Assembly (NCBI GenBank): GCA_001579985.1 | Contig: LRSR01013828.1 | Span: 1 to 21,782 of the forward strand | Direction: 5' to 3' | Origin: Hypsibius dujardini | Taxonomy: Eukaryota > Tardigrada > Eutardigrada > Parachela > Hypsibiidae | Length of the DNA stretch: 21,782 bases | Shown here: positions 1 through 9,141 of the stretch, piece after piece | How positions within the stretch are numbered: position 1 is the first letter of the stretch | Layout of the letters: every line of letters starts with the position of its first letter | Translations under genes and position numbers: made by a program | The notes under the pieces: generated by a model | Database searches by the model: none | What the model saw: only the letters and a program-made list of their open reading frames with translations | Told to the model about the DNA's origin: nothing

Positions 1-969
1 TGTAAGGACCCTAAACGAGCCTCTGGATATAGACACCGCACTACCGTAAAGTCAGTCAGTCAGCCTGTCACAGCTACACACGGTTGAGAGACAGACAGGC
101 AGACAGGCAGGCAGACAGGCAGGCAGACACACACAAAAGATGAAATCATTTTCCTAGAGAGCTCTTCACACACGATTCACGTCCGTCTTGTGTTGTATTA
201 TTTGCCTGCAATACACAGTAACGTATATTACCATATTCACGCGCTGCCAGTGTGTCGCCCACACGGAAGACAGACCTGTTGCTCTCCCGTACCATACCCG
301 CGTTGTTTATTCTTACGTAAGAAAGAACCACTCTCTCTCTTCATCTTCATCTTCCTCTCTCTCTCTCTCGAGAAAGAAAGAGAAAGCGCGCGATCCGGAA
401 GTGATGCAGACGATTACGACGACTTGAACCGAAACAGAACGGACGTTCTTTTTTTGCTTCATCACTCCCCCCCCCCCGGGCAACAATGTCTTACTGGACG
501 GTGGACTGTCTGCCTGTCTGGCTGCTGCCTCACCCGGTGGTACGTTGAATATATATCCGCAATACCGGGAAGGGGCGTCCATCGAAGGTGCCTCTGTCTG
601 TGTCTGTGTACGACCTCGTCACGGATTTTTATCGACCGATCTAGACAGAGACACAGAGAGAGAGAGAGTAGATAAAAAAATTGTGATAATTTTTTTTTTC
701 AACCGATAAACAGATTCAAGTGGCTAATTTCCGATTCCGTCCCCATTTTTTTTTATCATCATCATCGCCGCCGCCGCACGTGTGTTTCGATTAGCTTACA
801 TAGCCGTATTTTATGTACCGGATCTGGAGCGGAGCGGAGCGCCTCTTCACTGATGTAGCAATTTTTTGATTTTAATCTCACCTCTTCTATTTCCTCTGCC
901 GGAGTTCTTTTTATTCTCGTTCATTCATTCGCGATCACTGTACCTCTGTTTGCCTGGCTATTTTTGCGT
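1..969. other. Upstream region without a recognised gene
   Basis: I see no convincing exon here. The stretch holds a short GACAGGCA-type microsatellite (about 88-130), a CT-rich run (about 330-372), a C homopolymer (about 467-477), several T runs and a GGAGC-repeat patch near 825-842. The open frames at 190-675 and 313-582 follow the low-complexity tracts and resemble no family I know. The region could contain the promoter and an untranslated exon of the secreted-precursor gene that starts at 1229, but no TATA box or initiator can be fixed with confidence. Confidence 0.5.
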
Positions 970-1162
970 CTGGAATCGAGGTGCCTGACTGGAATCGAGG
1001 TGCCTGACTGGAATCGAGGTGCCTGACTGGAATCGAGGTGCCTGTCTGGAATCGAGGTGCCTGACTGAAATCGAGGTGCCTGACTGGAATCGAGGTGCCT
1101 GACTGGGATCGAGGTGCCTGACTGGGATCGAGGTGCCTGACTGGAATCGAGGTGCCTGACTG
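970..1162. repeat. 19-bp tandem repeat, about 10 copies
   Basis: Ten head-to-tail 19-bp units of CTGGAATCGAGGTGCCTGA run from 970 to 1159, followed by a partial CTG. The units differ by single substitutions: GAATC to GGATC in units 8 and 9, GGAAT to GAAAT in unit 6, and final A to T in unit 4. The array ends about 67 bp before the ATG at 1229, so it lies in the 5' UTR or proximal promoter of the secreted-precursor gene. Confidence 0.95.
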
Positions 1163-1228
1163 CTTCTTATACGGACTTTTATCTTAAGTTGTTTAGTGAC
1201 GGGAATTTCTGTTTCGAATAACGGTTGG

Positions 1229-2213
1229 ATGATGATGTTGATATCGCATTGGCTGCTCCTGTCGGGATGTGTCTGGTGGGCGGTGTCGCGGGCCAATCCC
1301 GGGAGGAGTCGCGACTGGGGTGGGACGGTGACGTTGTTGCCGGCGTCGGATGAGAATGGATTGGCGTTGGCGGGGGATGAAGTGACACCGACGTCAGCTA
1401 CGACGACGAATGGTCAGTTGGCGTCATTGTGGGTGGACGACGGGAGGAATTTATCGCCGACCTCCTCCTCATCCTCCTCCCCATCCTCCTCCTCTTCATC
1501 ATCCTCCTCCTCTTTGTCCTCCTCCTCTTCATCCTCCTCGTCATCATCGTCTTCATCCTCCTCTTCATCCTCCTCGTCATCATCGTCTTCATCCTCCTCT
1601 TTATCCTCCTCCTTGGGATCTGCACGGCAACGGCATCATCACCGGAAGCAGCCGCTCTTTCTGGGCGATTATGACGTCATCGAGGTTATCCAGGTAAAGC
1701 AGGTCGGGATGTAGAAGACTAGGAGTAGAAATCAGATCAAGTTATCTTCTCGAAAGCCCTTCCCAATTTCTGGATAGAACTTTATGACATTCATCGTAAG
1801 TGGCGCCATTTTCAGACTCTCAGAACATTATCGGGAAAATGGGAAGAGGAAGGGTTTTTAATGCGCAGTAGGGAAAGATTAACTACCATCGTTCACTGAC
1901 AACAACCACACTGTATGGTTGGTTACACACACGAATCTGGTTATGCAGCGCAAAGAGATGGACAGACATAAAGGCAGGAAGATAAACAGACAAAAAGGCC
2001 CAGACCGAAATCCAGGTCAAACCCAGTCCCAGAACCCAAAACCCATACGGAAACGTAGACAGAAACAAAGACACAGACACACGTACATGCATTTAGACCT
2101 AAACCCTGAACCAACCCCATACAGTAACACAAACCTGAGACAGGCACTGGCACAAGCACTGACACAAACACATTCACAGACAGTAACAAAAACCTGAGAC
2201 AGACACTGGCACT

Positions 2214-2248
<35 letters not shown>

Positions 2249-4203
2249 TGACACAGGCACTGACAGTAACACAAACCTGAGACAGACACTGGCGCAGGCA
2301 CAGGCACTGGCACAAACACATTCACAGATATTAACACAAACCTGAGACAGACACTGAAACAAACATATTCACAGACAGTAACACAGATATCAACACAGAC
2401 ATGAATAAATAAACAGGTAGAGAGTTAAAAGGATAAGAACCCGTCAGAATACGGCTCGTTGGGCACTGAGATACCTCAAGCGAGAAAACTACTGCTCCGA
2501 ATGGTTCGAAAGAAACATCAACTTTGCGGCTTTTGCGAACGCAAAGTGCGAGCAATAGTTTGTATTATATTATTGTATAATTTCTTGCATCGTTTTATTG
2601 TATTAATATTATCTAGTAATTAACGTTTCAGCATTGATTTAACATTACAGAACGGTTCGCAGTCTGAGTACGGCGAGGAAATGGGCTTTTCCGCGGTCAA
2701 GGAGAGATTCTGCGCCGCGGAGTGCATCCGCGGCCTCTCCGGCCTGTGCATCTGCCCGCCACCTGATCCCACCACACCAACACCAGCACTGCCATCCGCC
2801 AGCAACAACAGCATCACCGATGTGTCACTTATTACTACATCACGGCCACCCACACCCTCCTCAAAGCTCCTCAAGCCGCTGCGTTCAGCGCTCGAGACGA
2901 CGGTCAGCCGTCACACTCCTCATCATCATCATCCTCATCATCCTCAGCAGCAGCAGCCACAACTCCGGCGTCGCGAACGGACAAACAAGAAAGCCGACTC
3001 ATATTTCGCCGCCTTGTCCAGCCGCAGCGGCAGAAATAACAACAACGGCCTCATCATCGTCAGCCAAGAAGAAGCGTCCACGCCGTATGAACGCCGGCAG
3101 GACAGTAAACAGCAGCTCCGTGTGAAACGCGGCGATGATGATGATGAGGTATGTCCAGTATGTCTGATTGAGGACTTCTCGTCCTGTCGAGAACTTCTCG
3201 TCCAGTCAAGGACTTCTCGTCCAGCATGTCTGATCGAGGACTTCTCGTCCAGCATGTCTGATCAAGGACTTCTCGTCCCACCTTTTTCTGGTCTAAAGCT
3301 CGTTAATAGCAACCTCCCCCCCCGTACAGTACCTTGAAATGCTAATTTCCCATAAAAAATTCAGTTGGGAATCAATTTTCATCTGCTAAATGTTTTTCGG
3401 GGTTCAGGGGGCGGAGCTATGGGCCGACCTTTGAAAGCCACGCTCACAATCCCAGTCCTTTTTAAACAGTAGACATAGCCCCGCCCCTCCCTCTCTGAAA
3501 AATATTTCGCTGATGCCGATCTAAAAATTTTCCCATACCGAATGCAATTTGGAAACGATTTGCATCAGCCGAATCTTTTTCTTGGGTCAGGGGGCGGAGC
3601 TATGGGGCAATCTGTATAAACTACGCTCTTAATCCTAGTCTTTCCCGAACCGTTCAAAGAGCCCCGCCCCCTTGGTCTCCGAAAAATGGATCGCTTAATG
3701 AATTCCTTTTAGAATTAAAAATGGGGGCGATTAGCATGTTCCTTGAGGCAGGGGGCGGAGCTATAGGCGAATCTGGGAAAATACGTTGACAATTCAAGTT
3801 TTACTCGTAGCTCCGCCCCCTGATCTCCGAGAAGTATCTAGCTAGTGCCAATCGATTCCAAATTGAATTCTGAACGGCAATATGTGAAGCCAACTTTAGG
3901 CCAGAAAATTGGATGATTAAGAATGAAGCCGGACTCCTCGTCACCGCGTGAGGCTGAGTGAAGCGCATTAATCTTCCATTTGGAGAGACATTCATCTCAT
4001 AGGAAAACAAGGCGCGGTTGACAGTAATGTGCTTGTTTTCTCAGGAGGATCAGAAGCTGTGTAAATGCCGGCGATGTCGGAAGCTCTTCAAGCGGACACT
4101 CTACTGCCGGGTCTTTCCTTGCTACCAGAAGAAGTGCAAGAGCGGAGAGTGGCGAGCAAGTGACCGGGAATCCACACCGAGCAGCAGCAGCGCTGCTCAT
4201 TGA
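1229..4203 (+). CDS. Putative secreted Cys-rich prepropeptide (three exons)
   Basis: Exons 1229-1693, 2651-3148 and 4045-4203 join in frame through phase-0 introns (CAG|GTAAAG, TTACAG|, GAG|GTATGT, TTCTCAG|) to give 373 residues. The start is the first of three consecutive ATGs and opens a hydrophobic signal peptide with likely cleavage near residue 22 (SRA|NPG). Residues about 85-140 are almost pure Ser. Exon 2 begins with an NGS sequon, carries C176-x3-C180-x7-C188-x-C190, then low-complexity Pro/Ser, His and Gln runs, and ends with RVKR at 312-315 before GDDDDE. Exon 3 holds a basic six-Cys segment, C327-x-C329-x2-C332-x9-C342-x4-C347-x4-C352, and a Ser-rich tail. I do not recognise the family. 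The layout suggests a precursor cut by a furin-like protease to release a cationic, disulfide-bonded C-terminal peptide of about 58 residues. Hormone, growth-factor-like and host-defence roles are all possible, and none is shown. Confidence 0.75.
1455..1617 (+). repeat. Coding TCC/TCA microsatellite (poly-Ser)
   Basis: Imperfect CTCCTC/TCATCC trinucleotide repeats inside exon 1 of the secreted precursor encode a run of roughly fifty serines broken by a few Pro and Leu. Other frames across it are also open, which creates spurious ORFs on both strands. Length polymorphism is likely. Confidence 0.9.
1694..2650 (+). other. Intron 1 of the precursor gene with ACAGGC/CACTGG repeats
   Basis: A 957-nt intron between the GTAAAG donor and the TTACAG acceptor. 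From about 2120 to 2400 it holds a degenerate tandem array built from CACAGGCACAGG and a longer unit containing AACCTGAGACAGACACTG, seen four times (about 2132, 2191, 2274 and 2339). The remainder is AT-rich with no exon-like frame. Confidence 0.8.
3151..3279 (+). repeat. Short tandem repeat beside the intron 2 donor
   Basis: Five occurrences of ACTTCTCGTCC occur in 18-28 bp units of the type GGACTTCTCGTCCAGCATGT. They start a few bases after the GAG|GTATGT donor that ends exon 2 of the secreted-precursor gene. Confidence 0.85.
3405..3822. repeat. Three diverged GC-box hairpin repeats
   Basis: Three imperfect hairpins at 3405-3488, 3588-3673 and 3749-3822 begin CAGGGGGCGGAGCTAT and close with the inverted counterpart (ATAGCCCCGCCCCT, AGCCCCGCCCCC and TAGCTCCGCCCCC). 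Each of the first two is preceded by sequence similar to GGAATCGATTGACATCAGC. They are diverged relatives of the 160-bp array in LIG4 intron 1 (10732-11185), so this is a dispersed family. Here they sit in intron 2 (3149-4044) of the precursor gene. Confidence 0.85.
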
Positions 4204-4216
4204 AGGGCTTTCTTTC

Positions 4217-4493
4217 ACTCACACACACACACACACACACAGGCACACACTCTCTCACTCACTCACTCATTCACACTCCCTCTCTTTCACTCACTCACAC
4301 ACACTCTCCCTCTCACTCACTCATTCACACACTCTCTCCCTCTCACTCACACACACAGACACACAGGCACACACTCTCTCTCACTCATACTCACTCTCAC
4401 TCACACTCACACACAGTCTCTCACTCACTCACACACACTGATTCACTCACTCACTCACTCACTCACTCACTCACTCACTCACACACACAGTGC
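4217..4493. repeat. CACT/CACA microsatellite
   Basis: A long mixed (CA)n, (CT)n and (CACT)n tract begins 14 bp after the TGA of the secreted-precursor gene, so it probably lies in its 3' UTR. It generates artificial Thr/His/Ser-rich reading frames. Confidence 0.95.
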
Positions 4494-4761
4494 TTGCTTC
4501 AGACGCGTGCGCGCCCAACGGTCTCACAAGTAATTTATACCTTTCATATAATTAAATAACGTGGCCTTATTTTTTGCACGAGCCTGATCGAGAGTTTGCG
4601 TGATCTGTTCGCTGCTTCGATTGTCAGAGAGAAACTTTATTAGAGCAGTATTTTTTGATTTGGCGAACCGGCCGTGAAATGTCTCTGCTCTCAGTCTGCC
4701 CATTTTGTGTAACTAACTGAATAAGAATATTCTAATCAAATGTTCCATCACAGTTTTACGT

Positions 4762-4767
4762 AATAAA
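4762..4767 (+). terminator. Candidate poly(A) signal AATAAA
   Basis: A canonical AATAAA on the plus strand about 560 nt after the precursor stop codon. A weaker ATTAAA lies closer, at 4551-4556. Either could end that transcript. The stretch between the microsatellite and this site has no gene I can see. Confidence 0.4.
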
Positions 4768-4856
4768 AGGTATACCGCTGCTTTAAATTTGTTTCTCAGA
4801 CCGATTATCAGTTTCCAGGTAGATTACAATATTTTTGGCGGGGAAAAAAACAAAAA

Positions 4857-5168
4857 GTGGAAACGCAAGGGATTTGAACCCTTAACCTTTCGATCTGCAG
4901 CACAAAAAAAAATCAAAAAGTGGAAACGCAAGGGATTTGAACCCTTAACCTTTCAATCTGCCGCACAAAAAAAATCAAAAAGTGGAAACGCAAGGGATTT
5001 GAACCCTTAACCTTTCGATCTGCCGCACAAAAAAAAATCAAAAAGTGGAAACACAAGGGATTTGAACCCTTAACCTTTCAATCTGCCGCACAAAAAAAAT
5101 CAAAAAGTGGAAACACAAGGGATTTGAACCCTTAACCTTTCAATCTGCCGCACACAAAAAATCAAAAA
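4857..5168 (-). repeat. Tandem array of tRNA-Trp 3'-half copies (5 units)
   Basis: Five units of 62-63 bp start at 4857, 4920, 4982, 5045 and 5107 and run head to tail into the intact tRNA-Trp gene. On the minus strand each unit begins inside the anticodon loop (CAGATCG or CAGATTG), includes the variable loop, the whole T arm (AAGGG-TTCAAAT-CCCTT) and the 3' acceptor strand, then a poly-T trailer and a short GTGCGGC-type linker. The D arm and 5' acceptor strand are missing, so each copy keeps a B box but no A box and cannot fold as a tRNA. Units 2, 4 and 5 have CAATC for CGATC, and units 4 and 5 have ACACAAGG for ACGCAAGG. Confidence 0.95.
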
Positions 5169-5170
5169 GT

Positions 5171-5242
5171 GGAAACGCAAGGGATTTGAACCCTTAACCT
5201 TTCGATCTGGAGTCGAACGCGCTACCATTGCGCCAGCGCTTC
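5171..5242 (-). tRNA. tRNA-Trp (anticodon CCA)
   Basis: The minus strand folds into a complete 72-nt cloverleaf. The acceptor stem is GAAGCGC with GCGTTTC (one G-U pair), then T8 and G9, D arm GCGC-AATGGTA-GCGC, anticodon stem TTCGA/TCGAA with loop CTCCAGA (anticodon CCA), a five-base variable loop, and T arm AAGGG-TTCAAAT-CCCTT. The genomic base at position 73 is C, where A is usual for eukaryotic tRNA-Trp. The internal Pol III A and B boxes are intact, and T runs downstream (TTTTTGATTTTTT) would terminate transcription. It decodes UGG codons. Confidence 0.93.
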
Positions 5243-5653
5243 AATCTGAGAAATTCGGACGTCGATTCGCTCCCCCTTGGAAACAGTGCCCGAATTGAGC
5301 TGTGTTCGGTTATGGTCATCCGATTTGCGGCAGGATGGCACAAAATTGGGAACCAAATCCCGCGTTCACAGCAATATTGCAATGTCTCGGAGGTAGTCGG
5401 GTGTATTAGTTGCCTGCATAACTCGCATGTCAACCTTACCTGGGATGATTTTCAAAGCTCAAATTCAGAATCACCCCTCACTATTATTTTGAGATAGTCC
5501 CAAATTTATGATGAAAAAAAATTTCTATTTCGCTGGTATGGTACCAGAGTTTTTGGCGGAATTTCAAAGTTTCCAATAACTAGTACAGTGCAAAAGCTCC
5601 ACTGCAAATCAATCGATTGATTCATTGATTGGTCTAACACTCGTTCAATGCGA
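5243..5653. other. Intergenic stretch without a recognised feature
   Basis: No exon, RNA or clear repeat was recognised between the tRNA gene and the TGAT-rich repeats. The short open frames at 5194-5433 (minus) and 5228-5497 (plus) overlap the tRNA or lack family features. Confidence 0.5.
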
Positions 5654-5724
5654 CTGATTGATTGATTGCGCAGGTTTTACGTACCGCGTGTGATCAATCG
5701 ACTGATTGATTGATTGATTGATTG
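5654..5724. repeat. TGAT microsatellite
   Basis: TTGATTGATTGATTG-type tetranucleotide runs, with the same motif dispersed through the window (for example near 10635, 11440-11825, 15034-15178 and 21080). Confidence 0.9.
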
Positions 5725-5745
5725 ACCAGAAATGGGCCCCGGGCC

Positions 5746-6085
5746 ATGTCTGGGCCTGTCTGGGTTCCTGTCTGGGTCTCTGTCTGGGCCTGTCTGGGTC
5801 CCTGTCTGGGCCATGTCTGGGCCTGTCTGGGCCATGTCTGGGTCCCTGTCTGGGCCATGTCTGGGCCAGGTCTGGGTCCCTGTCTGGGCCATGTCTGGGT
5901 CCCTGTCTGGGTCCCTGTCTGGGCCATGTCTGGGCCTGTCTGGGCCTGTCTGGGCCATGTCTGGGCCCTGTCTGTGTCCCTGTCTGGGTCCCTGTCTGGG
6001 TCCCTGTCTGGGCCTGTCTGGGCCATGTCTGGGCCCTGTCTGTGTCCCTGTTTAGGTCCCTGTCTGGGTCCCTGTCTGGGTTCCT
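5746..6085. repeat. TGTCTGGGCC/TGTCTGGGTCCC minisatellite
   Basis: About thirty degenerate 10-12 bp units of TGTCTGGGCC(A) and TGTCTGGGTCCC. All frames are open across much of it on both strands, which explains the long Gly/Leu/Ser or Asp/Gln/Thr frames here. It lies just beyond the 3' end of LIG4. Confidence 0.95.
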
Positions 6086-6097
6086 GAGTCTCTGTTT

Positions 6098-6103
6098 TTT
6101 ATT
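6098..6103 (-). terminator. Candidate LIG4 poly(A) signal
   Basis: AATAAA on the minus strand 51 nt after the LIG4 stop codon. This implies a very short 3' UTR that ends before the minisatellite at 5746-6085. Confidence 0.55.
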
Positions 6104-6154
6104 AGTAGCTGTTATTTTACGCAGTAAAAAGAAGAGCTTGACCAAAAGAATCTG

Positions 6155-6880
6155 TCAGTCAAAAAGTCCTTCGAAGGCATTGACTTTCTCCACTCGTCCG
6201 TTCGTCACCGGAAGCCGGGCAATGTAACCGCGTTCTTCCCGGGGATTCTGCTCCTCGTAGCTGTCAAGCACCCATTGCTCAGTCACCACGTGGAATTTTT
6301 TCCCGCGAGAACGGTTCATCTTCTTCAACTCATCCAACCGGGCCAAGGAGCTGGACATCAAAAGCAATTTTATGGACATAGTCAGCAAACTTTAATTTCT
6401 AAGCCAATACTTTATTTTATTTTATTTTTATTTTATTTTAATTTAACTACGGCAATTTATTTAAATTTAAATTTAATCAAGTCAATTTAATTTAATTTTC
6501 AAGTTTCGACGTTCAATGTTTTGGTACCCAGTTCCATGGACCACAACGTGCGTGATAGAGTCGTCCAGCTTCGAAGATACTTCAGCGCCAGCAGCTAGCA
6601 GATACTGTTCGGCCAGTGCCAGGTTGCCTTCGCTGACGTCTTTGGAAGTGGGATCGTTGACGGTCTCGAATTTGTCGATGTAGGCCCTGCAATTATAGAT
6701 TGTGATTACAAACTGCATAAGGCAACGATGTCTGTTGAAGTTAGCCACAAGTGATGTCAGCGATGTCCGTACCTGTACTGTCGAAAGACTCCCATCAATG
6801 GCACGTCGTACAAGTGCTCCTGTTCGAACTCAATCATCTCCTCCTTGGTTACCCTCTGCAACAGAAATCCGGAGCTAACC

Positions 6881-6929
<49 letters not shown>

Positions 6930-7034
6930 GGGAGTGTGTCTGTCTGCCTGTCTATCTGGCTTTCTGTGTGTCTGTGTGTCTGTGTGTCTGTCTGTGTGTC
7001 TGGCTGTCTGGCTGTCTGTCTGCCTGTGTGTCTG

Positions 7035-7065
<31 letters not shown>

Positions 7066-7550
7066 GGTTGGACGAACCTTCTCATTCTCCATTTCCAGGA
7101 GGTACCGTTCAAAGTCTTCTTGAGTAATGCGTGCAGTAAAGCTGTCTCCGTACTTGTCAAACGCCGACTTCATCATCTTTTTCGCCGCATCCGTGCAGAA
7201 GACAAAATCTTCTGGTTGCCTTCAAATAATCCCACAAGTATAACTGATTACCGTTTACTTCGCACAAACAATTTGCATGAAAAAGCCGGTCGTACCAGGG
7301 GACGAAGGCTTTGGCTTCCGCACAACGAACCAGCCAGTCAGGCAGCACCACGTTCAGCTTCAGCTGATTGAAGAGGTTGTTGGCACGGTTCGTCTTCTTC
7401 TGACAGATTATGCAGAAGGTGCGGACGGTGGGGTTCTGGACACAGCTACCACCGTTTTCTGCCACGAGACGCTCCAAATCTTGCTTGCTGTGCTTCGTGC
7501 CATCGCCTGTAGGCAAGCACGTAAACTTGACGAATCAATACTAGTAATGA

Positions 7551-7593
<43 letters not shown>

Positions 7594-7603
7594 TAGACAG
7601 ACA

Positions 7604-7648
<45 letters not shown>

Positions 7649-8165
7649 AAGGCAGACAGAGAGAGAGGTAAAGGCAAATATGCTAGCGGGAAAACTAACC
7701 CGAGTGAAAGAACAGATAAAAGAAGGTTAATCGCAACAATTGGAGACTAGAGAGTGTACCTTGCTACAGGACGCACCTATGACACATAATTCCTTGCCAG
7801 CGAAAATGTGGCCGGTAACTTCCAGGCCGTGAAGGTCGGCCGGACGGTACTCTGAAGCCAGTTTCAGGGCTGGTGCACGAACTCCCACTTTCTGCCGTTT
7901 TCGCGGATTGCCTTCACCCGTTAAATAGTCGTCATCGATCCTTTTGGCTCCCAGTCGCCCCTTGGAGGACTCTTGCAACGCTACTAACTGTGACATCGTC
8001 ATGCAATCATACCTGGACAATACAAAACAACCCATTGGCAACTGGACAGTATGCACTAATGTCTAACTATTATGTCTGACCATAGAATGGCTCTCCCATT
8101 CGTCTGTCTGCCTGTCTATCTGTCTAGCCGCACGTCTGCTTGTTGGTAGGCCTGCGTAATTCAAA

Positions 8166-8199
<34 letters not shown>

Positions 8200-9070
8200 A
8201 TGTCTGTCTGTCTGCCTGTCTGCCTGTCTGTCTGTTTGTCTAGCCGCACGCCTGCTTCTTGGTCGGCCTGCGTAATTCAAAGTTTGTCTGTCTTTCTGTC
8301 TGTCTGAATCTGTTTGAATGTTTGCCCGACTGCTAATTGTCCGTTTACCGGATTATCTGTTTGTTTATGCCTATTTGTCTGTTTTGTCTTGCTTCGGCTG
8401 CTTGTTCTGCCGGAATGGCTGACTGTCTGCCTGATTGTCTTTGCCGAAACAGTTCACTAACCAATGCTTGTCCAACCGCGCCTCCTGCATTCGCGGGAAC
8501 CGCAACGTACACGCCGTGGCGAACGATTCCGAGTCCCACAACTGCGACGCATTGATCCGCACGACGAAGGAGTGTTGCGGTTCCACCCATAGATCTGCCT
8601 TCGGTCCGACGTGTGTCAGAAACGGTGGCCTGCACGAGTCGGTCCACTTCCTCCAGTGCCGGTCCAGCTTGTGATTAATGTCCTGCAGCTCCGCCATGGT
8701 GTATCCGCTACCGACCTTGCAGAAAGACCGGAACCGGGTCGGGTGCGTGCCGGGCACATCGCAATCCTCGGCGACGGCCACCAGGAAGTGGGAGGGACCG
8801 CTGCGTCGGCCGCTGCCGTAGTAGCCGCCGACGACGAGGACGTCGAGGGAGTCAGACAGCTCGGCGAGGTATTCCGGCTTGATCTTCCACCAGCCGGCAT
8901 GGTCACGCTTGTTGGGCTTGTAAACGGTGGTAGGGTCTTTCAGGATGATGCCCTCTTCGTTGCGATCGATGGCGTCGTTCAGGAAACTGTAGCACTCTTC
9001 CCTGTACGTAAATAAACGATAGACAGGCACACAAACAGACAGACAGACAGACAAACAGCCAAACAGCCAA

Positions 9071-9101
<31 letters not shown>

Positions 9102-9110
9102 AACAGCCAA

Positions 9111-9141
<31 letters not shown>

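Noticed and set aside
316-373. Calling the C-terminal Cys-rich peptide of the precursor a toxin or defensin (coordinates are residues of the 1229-4203 product)
   Set aside because: Cys richness and positive charge alone are not diagnostic, and the spacing matches no defensin or toxin pattern I can name with confidence.
190-675. 161-residue open frame near the left edge
   Set aside because: It is built largely from CT-rich and other simple-sequence tracts, with no domain or splice context.
4160-4559. Ser/His/Thr-rich frames of 93 and 119 residues
   Set aside because: They come from the CACT/CACA microsatellite after the precursor stop codon.
4857-5168. Regular 62-63 bp spaced repeats resembling a CRISPR array
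   Set aside because: The whole unit, not just a repeat separated by unique spacers, is conserved, it is homologous to the adjacent tRNA-Trp 3' half, and the genome is eukaryotic.
5645-6227. Several long open frames on both strands (up to 169 residues)
   Set aside because: They are translations of the TGTCTGGGCC minisatellite; every frame is open because of the repeat, and the residues are periodic.
7157-7516. LIG4 exon 10 frame continuing without a stop through the 40-nt intron
   Set aside because: Read-through leaves the homologous frame and loses [11 protein letters not shown] and KYGDSF, which reappear in frame only when the 40 nt are spliced out.
6751-7750. Plus-strand frames of 206 and 157 residues opposite LIG4
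   Set aside because: They are antisense shadows of LIG4 exons 10-12 and (TCTG)n introns.
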